DNA of 64,000 bases from Provencibacterium sp. (GCA_022792175.1 JAAWAN010000028.1:62001-126000), one strand, 5' to 3'. Shown: positions 16,909 to 26,679, counted from the stretch's first letter. Program-made: numbers and translations. The notes: generated by a model from the sequence alone, not told the origin.

Positions 16909-18120
16909 TCAGTCCTGAAACTTTTTCCCCTCAAAGCGGGTATATCCGCCGATATCCACCGGCTGGGAGGGCTGCGCCCAGGAAAGATGCAGCTCATCCG
17001 GCAGTGCCGCCTGCTCATAGCAGGCGCAGATGCCCTCGAAAAGCCCCTTGACAAAGGTCCCGCCCGGGTTCTCGGTTCTGAAAACCAGCTCCCCCGGGAA
17101 AGAACGGATATCGCACTGGTCAAACAGCGCATTGCAGACCTGCAGGCAGGGCAGCGCGGTTTTTATCGTGCAGGGCGGCTGCTCGTCGCTGACGGCGGCG
17201 CGCAGCATCAGCGTATCCTTTTCCGCGAGCGAGGCGGTCCCCTGCGGATAGCCATAGTCTATCGTGCGCCCATCTTCGAGCGTAGCGGTGACATGCTGCG
17301 TCTTTACGTCCATCACCACTGTCCCCTTTTCAAACTGGTAACAAAAGCAGGGGTCCTGCTCCACCTCGGCGGCATGGGTGGCGATATAGCAGAAGCGTCC
17401 GCCGTTCGGGAAGGCGCCGGTCAGAAAGCAGGTGTCAAAGCTCTCTATCTGCTTCGCGCGGTAGAGGCCGGCGCGCATATCCACCGGGGCGGCGGCCGTA
17501 TCCGGCCTGTCGCCCATCAGGAAAAAGAGGTTGTGCAGATAGTGGGCGGTCGCGTTGGAGGTCACCGAGTCGAGCACCCAGTTCCCCTTCCCATCGCGGA
17601 CATGCCCCTTCCAGCCGTTTTGATAGTAATCATCAAACCGCTGCCAGGAGATGAGGGTTTTCAGCATCACCGGGCGGCCATATACCCCATCCAGAATATC
17701 CTTTTTCAGCGTGCGCATGGTGGTTGAAAATGACCACTGAAAGCCGATGCCCAGCTTTTTTCCCAGCCGCCCGGCCGCCTCCTCCATCACAAGCGCATCC
17801 TGTACGGTGGAGGCTATCGGCTTTTCGCAGAGCACATGCGAGCCATGCTCCATCGCGCAGATGCTCTGTTCGCGGTGCAGCGGGATAGGGCTGGCGATAA
17901 TCGCCAGCTGGGCCGACTTCTGCTTATAAAACTCCTCGAGCGTATCATAGACCGGGATGCCCTGCTCCTGTACATAGGCATACTGCTCCGCGCTTTTTGC
18001 AAAGGGATCCACAATTCCCTGCAGCGAAAAGCTGGACGGGTCAATCGTTTCGCGCAAAAGGCGCATATGGTGCCCGCCATAGCCGCCGAGGCCCACCAGA
18101 ACCGTTTTTACCTTCTCCAT
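16909..18120 (-). CDS. Gfo/Idh/MocA-family oxidoreductase
   Basis: 403 residues. The N-terminal Rossmann segment TVLVGLGGYGGHH binds NAD(P), and CEKPIAST near residue 98 is the family EKP motif. The C-terminal alpha/beta domain has TSNATAHYLHNLFFL with the histidine that fits substrate binding. Members oxidise sugar or inositol hydroxyls. The 195-bp gap to the next gene downstream (16714-16908) shows no clear element. Operon member, substrate unknown. Confidence 0.92.
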   Translation of the reverse strand: MEKVKTVLVGLGGYGGHHMRLLRETIDPSSFSLQGIVDPFAKSAEQYAYVQEQGIPVYDTLEEFYKQKSAQLAIIASPIPLHREQSICAMEHGSHVLCEKPIASTVQDALVMEEAAGRLGKKLGIGFQWSFSTTMRTLKKDILDGVYGRPVMLKTLISWQRFDDYYQNGWKGHVRDGKGNWVLDSVTSNATAHYLHNLFFLMGDRPDTAAAPVDMRAGLYRAKQIESFDTCFLTGAFPNGGRFCYIATHAAEVEQDPCFCYQFEKGTVVMDVKTQHVTATLEDGRTIDYGYPQGTASLAEKDTLMLRAAVSDEQPPCTIKTALPCLQVCNALFDQCDIRSFPGELVFRTENPGGTFVKGLFEGICACYEQAALPDELHLSWAQPSQPVDIGGYTRFEGKKFQD

Positions 18121-18213
18121 TCTATCTTTCTTCCTTTCTTTAAACCGCCACTGCTCTCGCCGCTTTCCCTCCGGCAGAGAGCCTTTCCTGGTCTTTTTCT
18201 TTATTCAGCCGCT

Positions 18214-20172
18214 TTACTGCCCGGTCCGCTGCCGGTATTCCCGCCAGACATTTTCAAACCAGTCATCCGTCTGCGGAATGGGACGCACCGGGGTGAGGCA
18301 GGCGGAGACCCCATCCTTTTCCATAGAAACGCTGGTGTGCAGTCCGGAGAAGTCCCCCTCTCCCGGCTGCATCCGGTAACCGTCGGGCGCGCCGGGCAAA
18401 GCGGCGCCATCCGCAGAGCAGAGCATCCCCGCGCCGATGCTTTTGGCCTTCTCATGCATCAGGCACATGGCAGAGAGCACCGCCGCGCGGGTGATGAGAA
18501 TATCCCGGTTTCTCAGCGCATGCGGCAGCTCCTGGCAGCCGCAAAGGCGCAGATTCTCCCAAAAATTCTTCAGCTCCTCGAGCGTGTCCGCATAAAAATC
18601 AGAAAGCTCCGAAAGAGAGCGGATATGCGCCGCCGAGCGGCTCATGCGCTCCTGCCCTCTGCTGCGGGAGGAACGCACGTTGCTCTCTTTCCCCGCCGCC
18701 GCAAGCGCCGCAAACGAGCGCTCGATAAGCTCCTTCGCCCCCGCCCCTGCCGCGGCCGCAAAAGCCTCCTGCGTGCAGGCCATCCCCTGCTTCGTGGTAT
18801 AAGCGATATGCTCCGCCGCGCGCATTGAGCCCACCTGGGTGGCGTTGAGCGCCGAGCCGCCGGGACGGTAAACGCCGAAGGTGCCCGCCGCCTCGCCCAC
18901 GGTATAAAGGCCCTTCACCGCGCTCTGCCAGTTTTTATCCACCGCAATGCCGCCGTTGCAGTGCTGCGCGCAGACGGCGATGCGCAGCGGCTCGCGGGCA
19001 AGGTCAATGCCATGGCTGCGGTAAAGCTCCACCGCCGCCGGGTTCATGTGCAAAAGGCGGGCGATGGGCGTCTTCATCAGCGCACCCGAGCGGGAGAGAT
19101 AGGTATAGGCTTCTTCTGAAAGTCCCTCGAAGCCATCCTGAAGACCCGAAGGGTCGCGGGTAAAATCCATATAGACCCGCCTGTGCAGATCCTGCGTCTC
19201 ATGGTGAACGATGAGGTCGATGAGCGAAGAGCCAGGGAGCTTTCGCACATCAAACGGCCACTGGTAGCCCTTGAGGAAAACGGCATCCAGCGCCGCTGTG
19301 GGCGAGGAGAAATAGCCGGGCAGAAACTCGTGCTCGTTTCCCTCTTCATCCATCGAGATATAGCGCGGAAGCACCTGCTGATAGGTGCCCGAAACGTTCC
19401 AGCGAAAATCGATGGAGGCGAGCCCATACTGCCACTGCTCCAGGCTCTGGCCGGCTGCGCCCGCCTCGAGGGCCATCCCGCTCATGCCGGTCTGACTCTC
19501 GGGATAAACCGAGGCCGCATAGAGTCCCGCCGGGCCGCCAGTGGCCAAAATGATATTCTGCGCCCAAAAGAAGGTGAAGCCCGCCGTTTCCTCCTCCAGT
19601 TTTGAAAGGTCTATTGCCAGCAGTCCGCAGACGGCGCCCCCTTCTGTCAGCAGCTTCACTGCCTGCATCCCGTCATACACCGGAATGTCTTTGCTTTTCA
19701 CCGATTTTTCCAGCGCCTCGGTCATAAACCGGGAGGTCAGCGGGCCTGCCGAGGTGGCGCGGGTGCGCGGGTCGTGGTCAGTCTTGTATCCGGCGTAGGC
19801 GCCATATTCGTTCTGCGGGAAGGGAACGCCCAGCATGCACAGCTTGATAAACGAGCGCACCGAGCCTGCCGCCTCGCACAGGGCCGTGTCCCCATCCACC
19901 CCGCCGCCGGAAAAGAGGGTCTTTGCCAGCTCGAGAACCGAATCCGGCTCATCCCCGCAGAGGGATAGCTTATAATAGGTCTGCTTATCGCTGCCGGTAT
20001 TGCGGGAGGTGCCCATCCTTTCCCCCTCGCTGATAAGCGCAATATCCCGCCGGCCCAGCTCATAAAGCCAGTCGGCCGCGTTGTAGCCCGCGCAGCCGGT
20101 ACCTACAATCAGCGTATCGACAGAAATTACCGGAAACTCCTTCCCGGCCAGCGTCAAACGATCGTTTTGCAT
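18214..20172 (-). CDS. FAD-dependent dehydrogenase, fumarate reductase flavoprotein type
   Basis: 652 residues from an ATG with GGGGAGG 7 nt upstream. DTLIVGTGCAGYNAADWLYE is the FAD dinucleotide-binding motif, WAQNIILATGGPAGLYA the second FAD segment, and CNGGIAVD with YTVGEAAGTFGVYRPGGSAL the C-terminal FAD site. A helical C-terminal domain follows. It resembles the FrdA/NadB/urocanate reductase superfamily, but no membrane anchor or iron-sulphur subunit is nearby, so electrons probably pass via flavins or NADH. It may reduce or dehydrogenate a cyclic or unsaturated acid. Operon member. Confidence 0.88.
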   Translation of the reverse strand: MQNDRLTLAGKEFPVISVDTLIVGTGCAGYNAADWLYELGRRDIALISEGERMGTSRNTGSDKQTYYKLSLCGDEPDSVLELAKTLFSGGGVDGDTALCEAAGSVRSFIKLCMLGVPFPQNEYGAYAGYKTDHDPRTRATSAGPLTSRFMTEALEKSVKSKDIPVYDGMQAVKLLTEGGAVCGLLAIDLSKLEEETAGFTFFWAQNIILATGGPAGLYAASVYPESQTGMSGMALEAGAAGQSLEQWQYGLASIDFRWNVSGTYQQVLPRYISMDEEGNEHEFLPGYFSSPTAALDAVFLKGYQWPFDVRKLPGSSLIDLIVHHETQDLHRRVYMDFTRDPSGLQDGFEGLSEEAYTYLSRSGALMKTPIARLLHMNPAAVELYRSHGIDLAREPLRIAVCAQHCNGGIAVDKNWQSAVKGLYTVGEAAGTFGVYRPGGSALNATQVGSMRAAEHIAYTTKQGMACTQEAFAAAAGAGAKELIERSFAALAAAGKESNVRSSRSRGQERMSRSAAHIRSLSELSDFYADTLEELKNFWENLRLCGCQELPHALRNRDILITRAAVLSAMCLMHEKAKSIGAGMLCSADGAALPGAPDGYRMQPGEGDFSGLHTSVSMEKDGVSACLTPVRPIPQTDDWFENVWREYRQRTGQ

Positions 20173-20237
20173 AGTGAGAGCCTCCCCTTCCTTCATTGCG
20201 GCAAAGCCGGAAGCTTCTTTTTGGGGTCCGCAGTCTC

Positions 20238-21014
20238 TTACAGTCTGCGGATATGAAATCCCCCGTCGGCATTGAGCACCGTTCCGGTGGCAAAATCGAG
20301 CAGCCCGCTGACTGCCGCCTTGACGCAGTCGGCCACATCCTCCGGCTGGCCGAAGCGCTTGATGGGGGTGAGCCCGCCATCAATCAGCTTCTGGTATTTT
20401 TCCGAAACCCCCGCCGTCATATCGGTCATGATGATGCCGGGACGCACCTCGAAAACCGGGATGCCATATTCCGCCAGCCGGTCGGCAAACAGGGTGGTCA
20501 CCATCGAAATGCCCGCCTTGGAGACGCAGTATTCCCCGCGGTTCACCGAAGAGGTGTAGGAGGAGATGGAGGCGATGTTGACAAGGCGCGGATGATAGTC
20601 CGGCAGATTCTTCTTCTGCAGCGCAATCATCCGGTTGGCCGCCGCCTGCGCCATAAAAAAGGTGCCCTCGCAGTTAACGCGCATCAGCCGCTCGAAGCTC
20701 TCCTCAGTCGTTTCCAGCAGGTCCAGCCGCTCGGCCGGAGCCACTCCCGCGTTGTTGACGAGCACATCCAGCCGGCCATACTGCGCAATGGCGGTATCCA
20801 AAAGCCGTTCCCGGTCCTCCCTCTTCGAGATATCGCAGGGGATATAACAGACATCCAGCTTCTCGCTCTCAAGCTCCTTTAAAAGCGCCTGCGCCGTTTC
20901 TGCCGGGCTTACCGCCGAAAGGACCGTCTGATAGCCCTCCTTTGCGAGCGCGCGGGCAATCCCCAGCCCGATGCCCCGCCGCGAACCGGTCACAACCGCA
21001 ACTTTTTTTCCCAT
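20238..21014 (-). CDS. short-chain dehydrogenase/reductase
   Basis: 258 residues starting at MGKKVAVVTG with GGAAGGAG upstream. TGSRRGIGLG is the cofactor motif, VNNAGVAP the NNAG motif, and YCVSKAG carries the catalytic Y-x3-K. The arrangement is that of FabG-like 3-oxoacyl/steroid/polyol dehydrogenases; NADP is suggested by the paired arginines in the first loop. The specificity is not determinable. Operon member between the flavoprotein and the OYE-like gene. Confidence 0.92.
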   Translation of the reverse strand: MGKKVAVVTGSRRGIGLGIARALAKEGYQTVLSAVSPAETAQALLKELESEKLDVCYIPCDISKREDRERLLDTAIAQYGRLDVLVNNAGVAPAERLDLLETTEESFERLMRVNCEGTFFMAQAAANRMIALQKKNLPDYHPRLVNIASISSYTSSVNRGEYCVSKAGISMVTTLFADRLAEYGIPVFEVRPGIIMTDMTAGVSEKYQKLIDGGLTPIKRFGQPEDVADCVKAAVSGLLDFATGTVLNADGGFHIRRL

Positions 21015-21091
21015 TTTGACAGCTCCTTCCAGATGATAAAAAGCCGTTTGTCCCACTCTGTTTTTAAATAAAGAGGCAAATGCCGCGCTCT

Positions 21092-22432
21092 CTACTTTTT
21101 CAAAACATCCTGCCGGTAGAGCGGCAGATAAGTTTCGCTGTCGCGCACAACGCAGCCCGCCTTCGAGCCGGCGCGCATCAGCTCGGTGCATTTGCCGCAG
21201 GCAAGGCAGCATTTCTTCGCATCCATCCCGCCGCCTCCGGTGAGATCCCTGGCAAACTCGGGGTAGGCGAACGCCTCGCGGCCAAAGCCCGCAATCTGGC
21301 AGACGCCCTCCTGAATTTCCCCGGCGGCGAGCATGCCCGCATACTGGCGCAGATAGCTCAGCCCCGAGCTGATGACGCAAAGACCAGGATAGGCCCGCTG
21401 GATGGTGCCGACGCATTCCACCATCCGCCCGACCCCCTCGAGCGGGTGCTCATCCGGCAGGTAGCCGCCCTCGTCATAGGGGCGGTTGACATGGGGGTTG
21501 ACATAGGGGTTGCCGATGGTGATATCAATAAGCTGCATGCCGAGCTGATTATGCAGAATATCCACCAGCTGCAGCGGCTCGGTGAGGTCGGGAGTAAGGC
21601 TCCCGTCCCGCGCCATGCCAAAGCCATAGGGGTGAGAAAACCCGTCATAGACATTCAGCCGGGAGGTGACAATAAAATCGGAAGGCACCGCCGCCTTCGC
21701 CGCCGCTACGCCGTTTCGCAGCAGCCGGGTGCGGTTTTCAAAGCTTCCGCCGTAGTCCCCCTCCCGGGTATAGGCGGAGAGCAGCTCGCAGCAGAGGTAG
21801 CGGTGGCAGGCCTTGATATCCACCCCGTCAAACCCGGCTTTTACGGCAAGCGCCGCCGTAACACCGTATTCCTCTTCCAGCCTGCGCAGCCGGTCATTCG
21901 AAACAATGCGCTCCTTCGGGATGGGGCTGTCCTTCTCAAAAATGGGATTGTTGTAGGCGATAATCGGCTCGGGAACGCCGTGCGGCTTCGAGTAGCGCCC
22001 CGAATGGGTGGCCTGCAGGACGATGAAGGGGTTAAAGCCGTTCTCCCTCTGGCAGGTTTCGCGGATATCCTCGACCATTTTTTTGAAGCTGTCGAGCGTC
22101 TTTTCAGTGAGATAGAGCTGGCGCGGGTTGGCGCGCCCCTCCTCGGCGACCGCCGTCGCCTCCGCCCAGATGAGCGCGGCGCCGCTGCGGGCAAAGCGGT
22201 CATACCGCCGCAGTGTCAGCGTGTCGGGCGCGCCGTCTGCCGTTCCGTCGCAGCCCTCCATCGGCTGAATGGCCAGGCGGTTTTTCAGCGTTTTCCCGGC
22301 GAAGGAAACCGGAGTGGAGAGAATGTCCACATTCTCCGAAAGCGGTAGGCGAACGCCAGTTTTTTTGAGCTCCTCCCTGAGGGCCTCGAGCGTCGGGTAA
22401 TGGAATTTGACATGCTGCATATCGATGACCAT
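21092..22432 (-). CDS. NADH:flavin oxidoreductase, old yellow enzyme/enoate reductase family
   Basis: 446 residues, TIM-barrel FMN enzyme. KNRLAIQPMEGCDGT starts the barrel, LQATHSGRYS provides the FMN-site HSGR, and DIKACHRYLCCELLSAYTR the substrate-binding histidine. The C-terminal CCLACGKC plus a later cysteine in AGCVVRD could bind a 4Fe-4S cluster. The second FAD/NADH domain of full enoate reductases is absent. It probably reduces an activated C=C bond. The start is 22432 (GGAAAGG abuts it) or 22420. First gene of the operon. Confidence 0.9.
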   Translation of the reverse strand: MVIDMQHVKFHYPTLEALREELKKTGVRLPLSENVDILSTPVSFAGKTLKNRLAIQPMEGCDGTADGAPDTLTLRRYDRFARSGAALIWAEATAVAEEGRANPRQLYLTEKTLDSFKKMVEDIRETCQRENGFNPFIVLQATHSGRYSKPHGVPEPIIAYNNPIFEKDSPIPKERIVSNDRLRRLEEEYGVTAALAVKAGFDGVDIKACHRYLCCELLSAYTREGDYGGSFENRTRLLRNGVAAAKAAVPSDFIVTSRLNVYDGFSHPYGFGMARDGSLTPDLTEPLQLVDILHNQLGMQLIDITIGNPYVNPHVNRPYDEGGYLPDEHPLEGVGRMVECVGTIQRAYPGLCVISSGLSYLRQYAGMLAAGEIQEGVCQIAGFGREAFAYPEFARDLTGGGGMDAKKCCLACGKCTELMRAGSKAGCVVRDSETYLPLYRQDVLKK

Positions 22433-22584
22433 CCCTTTCCGTTATGAAAAAATTTTCAGACCATCTTCATCGCCCTTCGGCGTTTTCTTTATTCTGCTTT
22501 CATGATACAATAAAAGCGGCGGGAAAACCAGCGCAGGAGCTGCGTTTTTATACGTCAAATCTGTCTTGATAAGGGGGAAGGGAG

Positions 22585-23382
22585 ATGCCGCTGCTTCTGG
22601 AATGCCGGCACCAGATTTCCGATCAGTCCTTTTTTCTGCATTTTCATAATGACTATGAGCTCCTCTACGTCCGAAGCGGCGCAATACGCATGCGCATGGG
22701 GGAAAGCCGCTATGAAATTCATGAACCTTCGCTTATCTTTATCAGCCGATTTGAGGAGCATTCGATTGAAATCCTTTCCACCCCATATGAACGCTATTAT
22801 GCCATTTTCTGCGCCGAAACGGCCGACCGCCTCATCGGCGATATGCGCCTGATGTCTGTCTTTAAAAACCGGCCGGCCGGCTTCTCCCATCTCTTCCCCT
22901 GCGGGGAGCTGCCCGCCGCACAGTTGCTCTTTTCCCTGCAGCAGGAATATGCCCGCCCCGGCCCTTATTCGGAGGAATATGCCGCCTGCCTGCTGCGCGA
23001 GCTGCTGATTTTAACCTATCGGGCTTACCCCGGGCGCTTCCCCTTCCCTGAGCGGGCAGTTAAAAACGAAATCCACGAGGTGCAGCGCTATATCGACCGG
23101 CACTATGCCGAGCCGCTGCAGGTCTCCTCTCTGGCCGCGCATTTTTATATCGACCCCACCTACCTTTCCCACCGCTTCCGCGCGCTCACCGGCTACAGCC
23201 CCAAGCAGTATATCATGCTCAGCCGCCTTGCCCGCGCAAAGGAGCTGCTCCTCTCTACCCCCCTGCCGGTCGGGGAAATCGCCTGCGAGACTGGCTTTTC
23301 CGATGTGAACAACTTTATCCGCTCCTTTAAAAAGGAAACCGGCATGACCCCCGCCCAATACCGCCGCCCGCAGCAGGGCTGA
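22585..23382 (+). CDS. AraC-family transcriptional regulator
   Basis: 265 residues. A cupin-like N-terminal half with LHFHNDYELLYVRSG near residue 20 senses a small ligand; the C-terminal double HTH has LQVSSLAAHFYIDPTYLSHR and VGEIACETGFSDVNNFIRSF. It is divergent from the redox operon (22432) and about 150 bp away, so it probably activates that operon. GGGGGAAGGGAG precedes the ATG. Confidence 0.92.
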   Translation: MPLLLECRHQISDQSFFLHFHNDYELLYVRSGAIRMRMGESRYEIHEPSLIFISRFEEHSIEILSTPYERYYAIFCAETADRLIGDMRLMSVFKNRPAGFSHLFPCGELPAAQLLFSLQQEYARPGPYSEEYAACLLRELLILTYRAYPGRFPFPERAVKNEIHEVQRYIDRHYAEPLQVSSLAAHFYIDPTYLSHRFRALTGYSPKQYIMLSRLARAKELLLSTPLPVGEIACETGFSDVNNFIRSFKKETGMTPAQYRRPQQG

Positions 23383-23571
23383 GGCGCCCAAAGCGCATAA
23401 GCAGGCCTCTCCCATAAAGGCCTCTTCGCAGTCAGCAGGCCGCGGCAGCTGAGAAAATTTTCCGCGCATCCACTCTTTTGCCTATCCGCCCCGGCTTTTA
23501 CGAAGGCGACAGAAGGCAGGTCATCTTTTTCCTATCACAAACAGGGGATCGCTCCCCTTATCTGTAGCCTG

Positions 23572-23607
23572 GCGCATGACAAAACAGAAGGTCATGCGCA
23601 TTTTTTT
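23572..23607 (+). terminator. intrinsic terminator after the AraC gene
   Basis: GCGCATGAC (23572-23580), a 10-nt loop, GTCATGCGC (23591-23599), then A and seven T. The region between it and the transporter operon (23608-23942) holds no gene; it is AT-rich near 23800-23880 and holds promoter-like sequence but no clean -35/-10 pair. Confidence 0.9.
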
Positions 23608-23885
23608 GTTTTCTTTAGCCGAAAAGAGAGGCTGCCTCCCTGTTTTTTCTCCGATTTTGGGTTATCTCTCTCTTTTCCCGCCGGTGGTGCGGCCCGCCCC
23701 TTTTCCTGTCCCCTTTCCCCTTTTTATGCGCTCCGGCAGCCGATGCTCATTTTTCCATGCGCAGAATTTTTCCTCCCTCCTTCTCGCAAAAAAGCGGGAG
23801 GATTTCTATAAATTGCCTAATAAACAAAAAAATAAGTATATACATTTATCTATTATTCGCAATACAATAGAGGCACAGTAAAACA

Positions 23886-23897
23886 CTTGTATACAAG
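23886..23897. promoter_or_regulatory. palindromic operator CTTGTATACAAG
   Basis: A 12-bp perfect palindrome 45 bp before the solute-binding protein start, of the form bound by GntR-type repressors. No GntR gene is in the window. Confidence 0.45.
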
Positions 23898-23942
23898 ATT
23901 TCGCTGCAACCAGACCGCTATTTCTGTAAGGAGGGCATCCCT

Positions 23943-25631
23943 ATGAAAAAAAGCCACCGTGCCATAAGCCTTGCCGCCGTCTGCGCGCTTATTCTGTGTG
24001 CAGGCTGTGTGCCGCAGAAGGCTTCCGAAACGCCGGCCTCTTCTGCGGCTCCGGACTCTTCTGCCGCATCCTCTGCGGCCGGAAGCGCTTTCGCCGCTTC
24101 CGGCCCCTCCGAGCCGGTCACCCTGAGCTACTGGGCCACCTGGGACGGCGGGAGCGCCGATGTTGTTTCTGACTACGATGAAAAGCTCTGCTATCAGGTC
24201 GCTCAGGAGGCAACCGGGATTGATATTCAGTGGATTCATCCCCCGCAGGGACAGGATAAGGAGCAGTTTAACCTGCTGGTCGTTTCGGACAGCCTGCCGG
24301 ATATTATCGAATACAGCTGGGAAACAAACTATCCCGGCGGGGCGGAGGGCGCCATCTCCAGCAACATCATCATTCCGCTCAACGATTATATCGAAACGGA
24401 TATGCCGAACTACGCCGCCTATCTGAAAAAATTCCCCGAGGTGGAGCGGATGGTGCTTACCGACACCAGCAAGCACTACTGCATTCCCTACATCTACACC
24501 GCCACCCCGCTTGACAGCGCCCAGTGGCAGGATATCAACGGGCGCGTTCCCGCCTATGAGACCTATATCGGCCTCACCATCCGCCAGGACTGGATAGAGG
24601 ATCTCGGCCTTGCAATGCCGGTCACCCTCGAGGACTGGTATGTTACCCTCAGGGCCTTTAAGGAGCAAAAAGGCGCGGAGGCCCCGCTCTCCATCACCCT
24701 TCCCTTTTTAAATGAAACGCAGGCCTTCGCCAGCGCCTACGGGATTGCCACCGGCTTTTATGAGGACAACCGGGTTGTAAAGTTCGGCCCCTATGAAGCC
24801 GCCTACAGGGACTATCTCGCTTACCTCAACCGCCTTTACAGCGAAGGGCTGCTGGATGCGGACTTTGCCATTATCGACAACAAGGCCTTCAGCGCGAAGG
24901 TTTTAAGCGATAAGGCAGGCGCATGGAGCGGCTATGTCTCCACCCACCTGGGTGTTTTCCACGACCAGCTGCATGAAAGCGACCCCAATACCCGCTTTTA
25001 TCCGGTCGGCATCACCAACCCGGTGCTGAATGAAGGGGATACGCTGCGCTATAAGCAGTCCTCCTATCCGTTTCGCAACGCGGGCGCCGCGCTGACCACT
25101 TCCAACCAGAAAATCGCCGATTCGCTGCGCTTTCTGGATTATGCCTGGAGCGTTGAGGGCAACACCGTCCTCAACTGGGGCGTGGAGGGGGACAGCTATG
25201 AAATGAAGGACGGCTGGCCGGTCTTCACCGACCGGATTGCCCATAACCCGGACGGACTTTCGCCTACCTCTGCCTTTGAAAAAATCCGCAAGCAGAACGG
25301 ACCCTTCCCAATGGACCACCAGACCCGACTCATCTCCAAGGGCTCCTATACCACCCCCGAATCACTCAGGGCCCTGACCACCTGGGAAACCACCAACGGC
25401 ACCGAGCCGGGCGGCCTGCCGCCAGTCACCATTCTGCCGGAGGAGAGCACGCAGTATGCCAGCCTTTACAGCGAAATCAGCACCTATGTCGATGAAATGA
25501 AGGTCAAATTCATCATGGGCGCCGCCTCGCTCGATGAGTTCGACGTTTTCCATGAAAACCTGAAAAACATGGGGATGGAGGAGGTCCTCAAAATCCAGCA
25601 GAGCGCTCTTGAACGCTACTACAACCGCTGA
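23943..25631 (+). CDS. sugar ABC transporter substrate-binding lipoprotein
   Basis: 562 residues. The signal peptide ends at a lipobox LCAGC with lipidated cysteine near residue 21, followed by an Ala/Ser-rich linker to ~residue 55. The rest is an extracellular solute-binding domain of the long LplA/LipO/YtcQ type, with VTLSYWATWDGG and DSLPDIIEYSW. It binds an oligosaccharide outside the cell for the two permeases downstream. No ATPase is encoded; a shared MsmK-like ATPase elsewhere is likely. Confidence 0.93.
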   Translation: MKKSHRAISLAAVCALILCAGCVPQKASETPASSAAPDSSAASSAAGSAFAASGPSEPVTLSYWATWDGGSADVVSDYDEKLCYQVAQEATGIDIQWIHPPQGQDKEQFNLLVVSDSLPDIIEYSWETNYPGGAEGAISSNIIIPLNDYIETDMPNYAAYLKKFPEVERMVLTDTSKHYCIPYIYTATPLDSAQWQDINGRVPAYETYIGLTIRQDWIEDLGLAMPVTLEDWYVTLRAFKEQKGAEAPLSITLPFLNETQAFASAYGIATGFYEDNRVVKFGPYEAAYRDYLAYLNRLYSEGLLDADFAIIDNKAFSAKVLSDKAGAWSGYVSTHLGVFHDQLHESDPNTRFYPVGITNPVLNEGDTLRYKQSSYPFRNAGAALTTSNQKIADSLRFLDYAWSVEGNTVLNWGVEGDSYEMKDGWPVFTDRIAHNPDGLSPTSAFEKIRKQNGPFPMDHQTRLISKGSYTTPESLRALTTWETTNGTEPGGLPPVTILPEESTQYASLYSEISTYVDEMKVKFIMGAASLDEFDVFHENLKNMGMEEVLKIQQSALERYYNR

Positions 25632-25668
25632 CGGTGCAAAAAGCAAAACGGTATCCGGCTCTTCCCGC

Positions 25669-25698
25669 TTTAAAAGGGAGCGCTTTCTCCCTTTTAAA
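25669..25698 (+). terminator. intra-operon hairpin
   Basis: TTTAAAAGGGAG (25669-25680), loop CGCTTT, CTCCCTTTTAAA (25687-25698), between the binding protein and first permease. Its sense-strand 3' side is A-rich, so it probably stabilises or partly ends the upstream mRNA and sets a higher binding-protein level. Confidence 0.6.
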
Positions 25699-25750
25699 AA
25701 AAAGATTGGGCAGCCAGTCCAAAAAAATGATTAAATAAGGAGGCGAGGTC

Positions 25751-26665
25751 TTGCATAATGCCTGGAACCGGCTTAAAATGGATATAGCCAAACACCGGTA
25801 TCTCTATCTGATGGCCCTGCCGGTGCTGGCCTATTATATCATCTTCTGCTACCTGCCCATCTATGGCGCACAGATAGCCTTTAAAAATTTCGTCCCGGGC
25901 CTGGGAATCCTGGGCAGCCCCTGGGCAGGGCTTACCCATTTCAAAGCCTTTTTCGGCAGCGTTTATTTTGGAAGGATTTTAGGCAATACGCTGCTCATCA
26001 GCTTTTATTCGCTGATTTTCTCCTTCCCCATGCCGATTATCCTCGCGCTGCTTTTAAACGAAGTGAAAAGCAAATGGTTTAAAAGCACCGTTCAAACGCT
26101 CTCCTACCTGCCGCACTTTATCTCGCTGGTCGTTGTGTGCAGCATCATCCGCGAATTCACCGCGAGCGGCGGGGCGATAAACCAGATTATCCGGCTGCTC
26201 GGCGGAACGCCGCGCACAATGCTGCTCGTTCCGGAGCTGTTTCGTCCCATCTATATCATCAGCGAAATCTGGCAGGAGATCGGCTGGGGCTCGATTATCT
26301 ATCTGGCTGCCCTCTCCGGCATCGACCCCACCTACTACGATGCCGCCGTTGTCGACGGGGCGGGACGCTGGCGGCGGATGTGGAACGTCACCCTGCCAGG
26401 GATTATGCCCACCATCGTCATTCTGCTCATCCTGCGGCTCGGGCAGGTGATGAGCGTCGGGTTCGAGAAGATTATCCTTTTATACAGCCCGAGCATCTAT
26501 GAAACGGCGGACGTCATCTCCTCCTTCGTTTACCGCAAGGGCCTGCTTGAGCAGGGCTACAGCTATTCCGCAGCGGTAGGACTCTTCAACTCGGTAATTA
26601 ATTTCGTGCTGGTGGTCACGGCCAACACCATCAGCCGCCGGGTCAACGAAACCAGCCTGTGGTGA
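25751..26665 (+). CDS. sugar ABC transporter permease (LplB type)
   Basis: 304 residues with six predicted helices, starting at TTG with AAGGAGG 7 nt upstream. YLYLMALPVLAYYIIFCYLP is the first helix, and the cytoplasmic EAA loop with DAAVVDGAGRWRRMWNVTLPG contacts the ATPase. A CUT1-family component that pairs with the next gene to form the membrane channel. Confidence 0.94.
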   Translation: MHNAWNRLKMDIAKHRYLYLMALPVLAYYIIFCYLPIYGAQIAFKNFVPGLGILGSPWAGLTHFKAFFGSVYFGRILGNTLLISFYSLIFSFPMPIILALLLNEVKSKWFKSTVQTLSYLPHFISLVVVCSIIREFTASGGAINQIIRLLGGTPRTMLLVPELFRPIYIISEIWQEIGWGSIIYLAALSGIDPTYYDAAVVDGAGRWRRMWNVTLPGIMPTIVILLILRLGQVMSVGFEKIILLYSPSIYETADVISSFVYRKGLLEQGYSYSAAVGLFNSVINFVLVVTANTISRRVNETSLW

Positions 26666-26679
26666 AGGGGGAGAAAAGA

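Noticed and set aside
15862-17727. 621-codon plus-strand open frame
   Set aside because: It covers two minus-strand dehydrogenase genes with full motifs, has no family signature and no ribosome site.
22445-22458. Operator palindrome TGAAAAAATTTTCA
   Set aside because: It is not an exact palindrome and lies in ordinary AT-rich promoter sequence.
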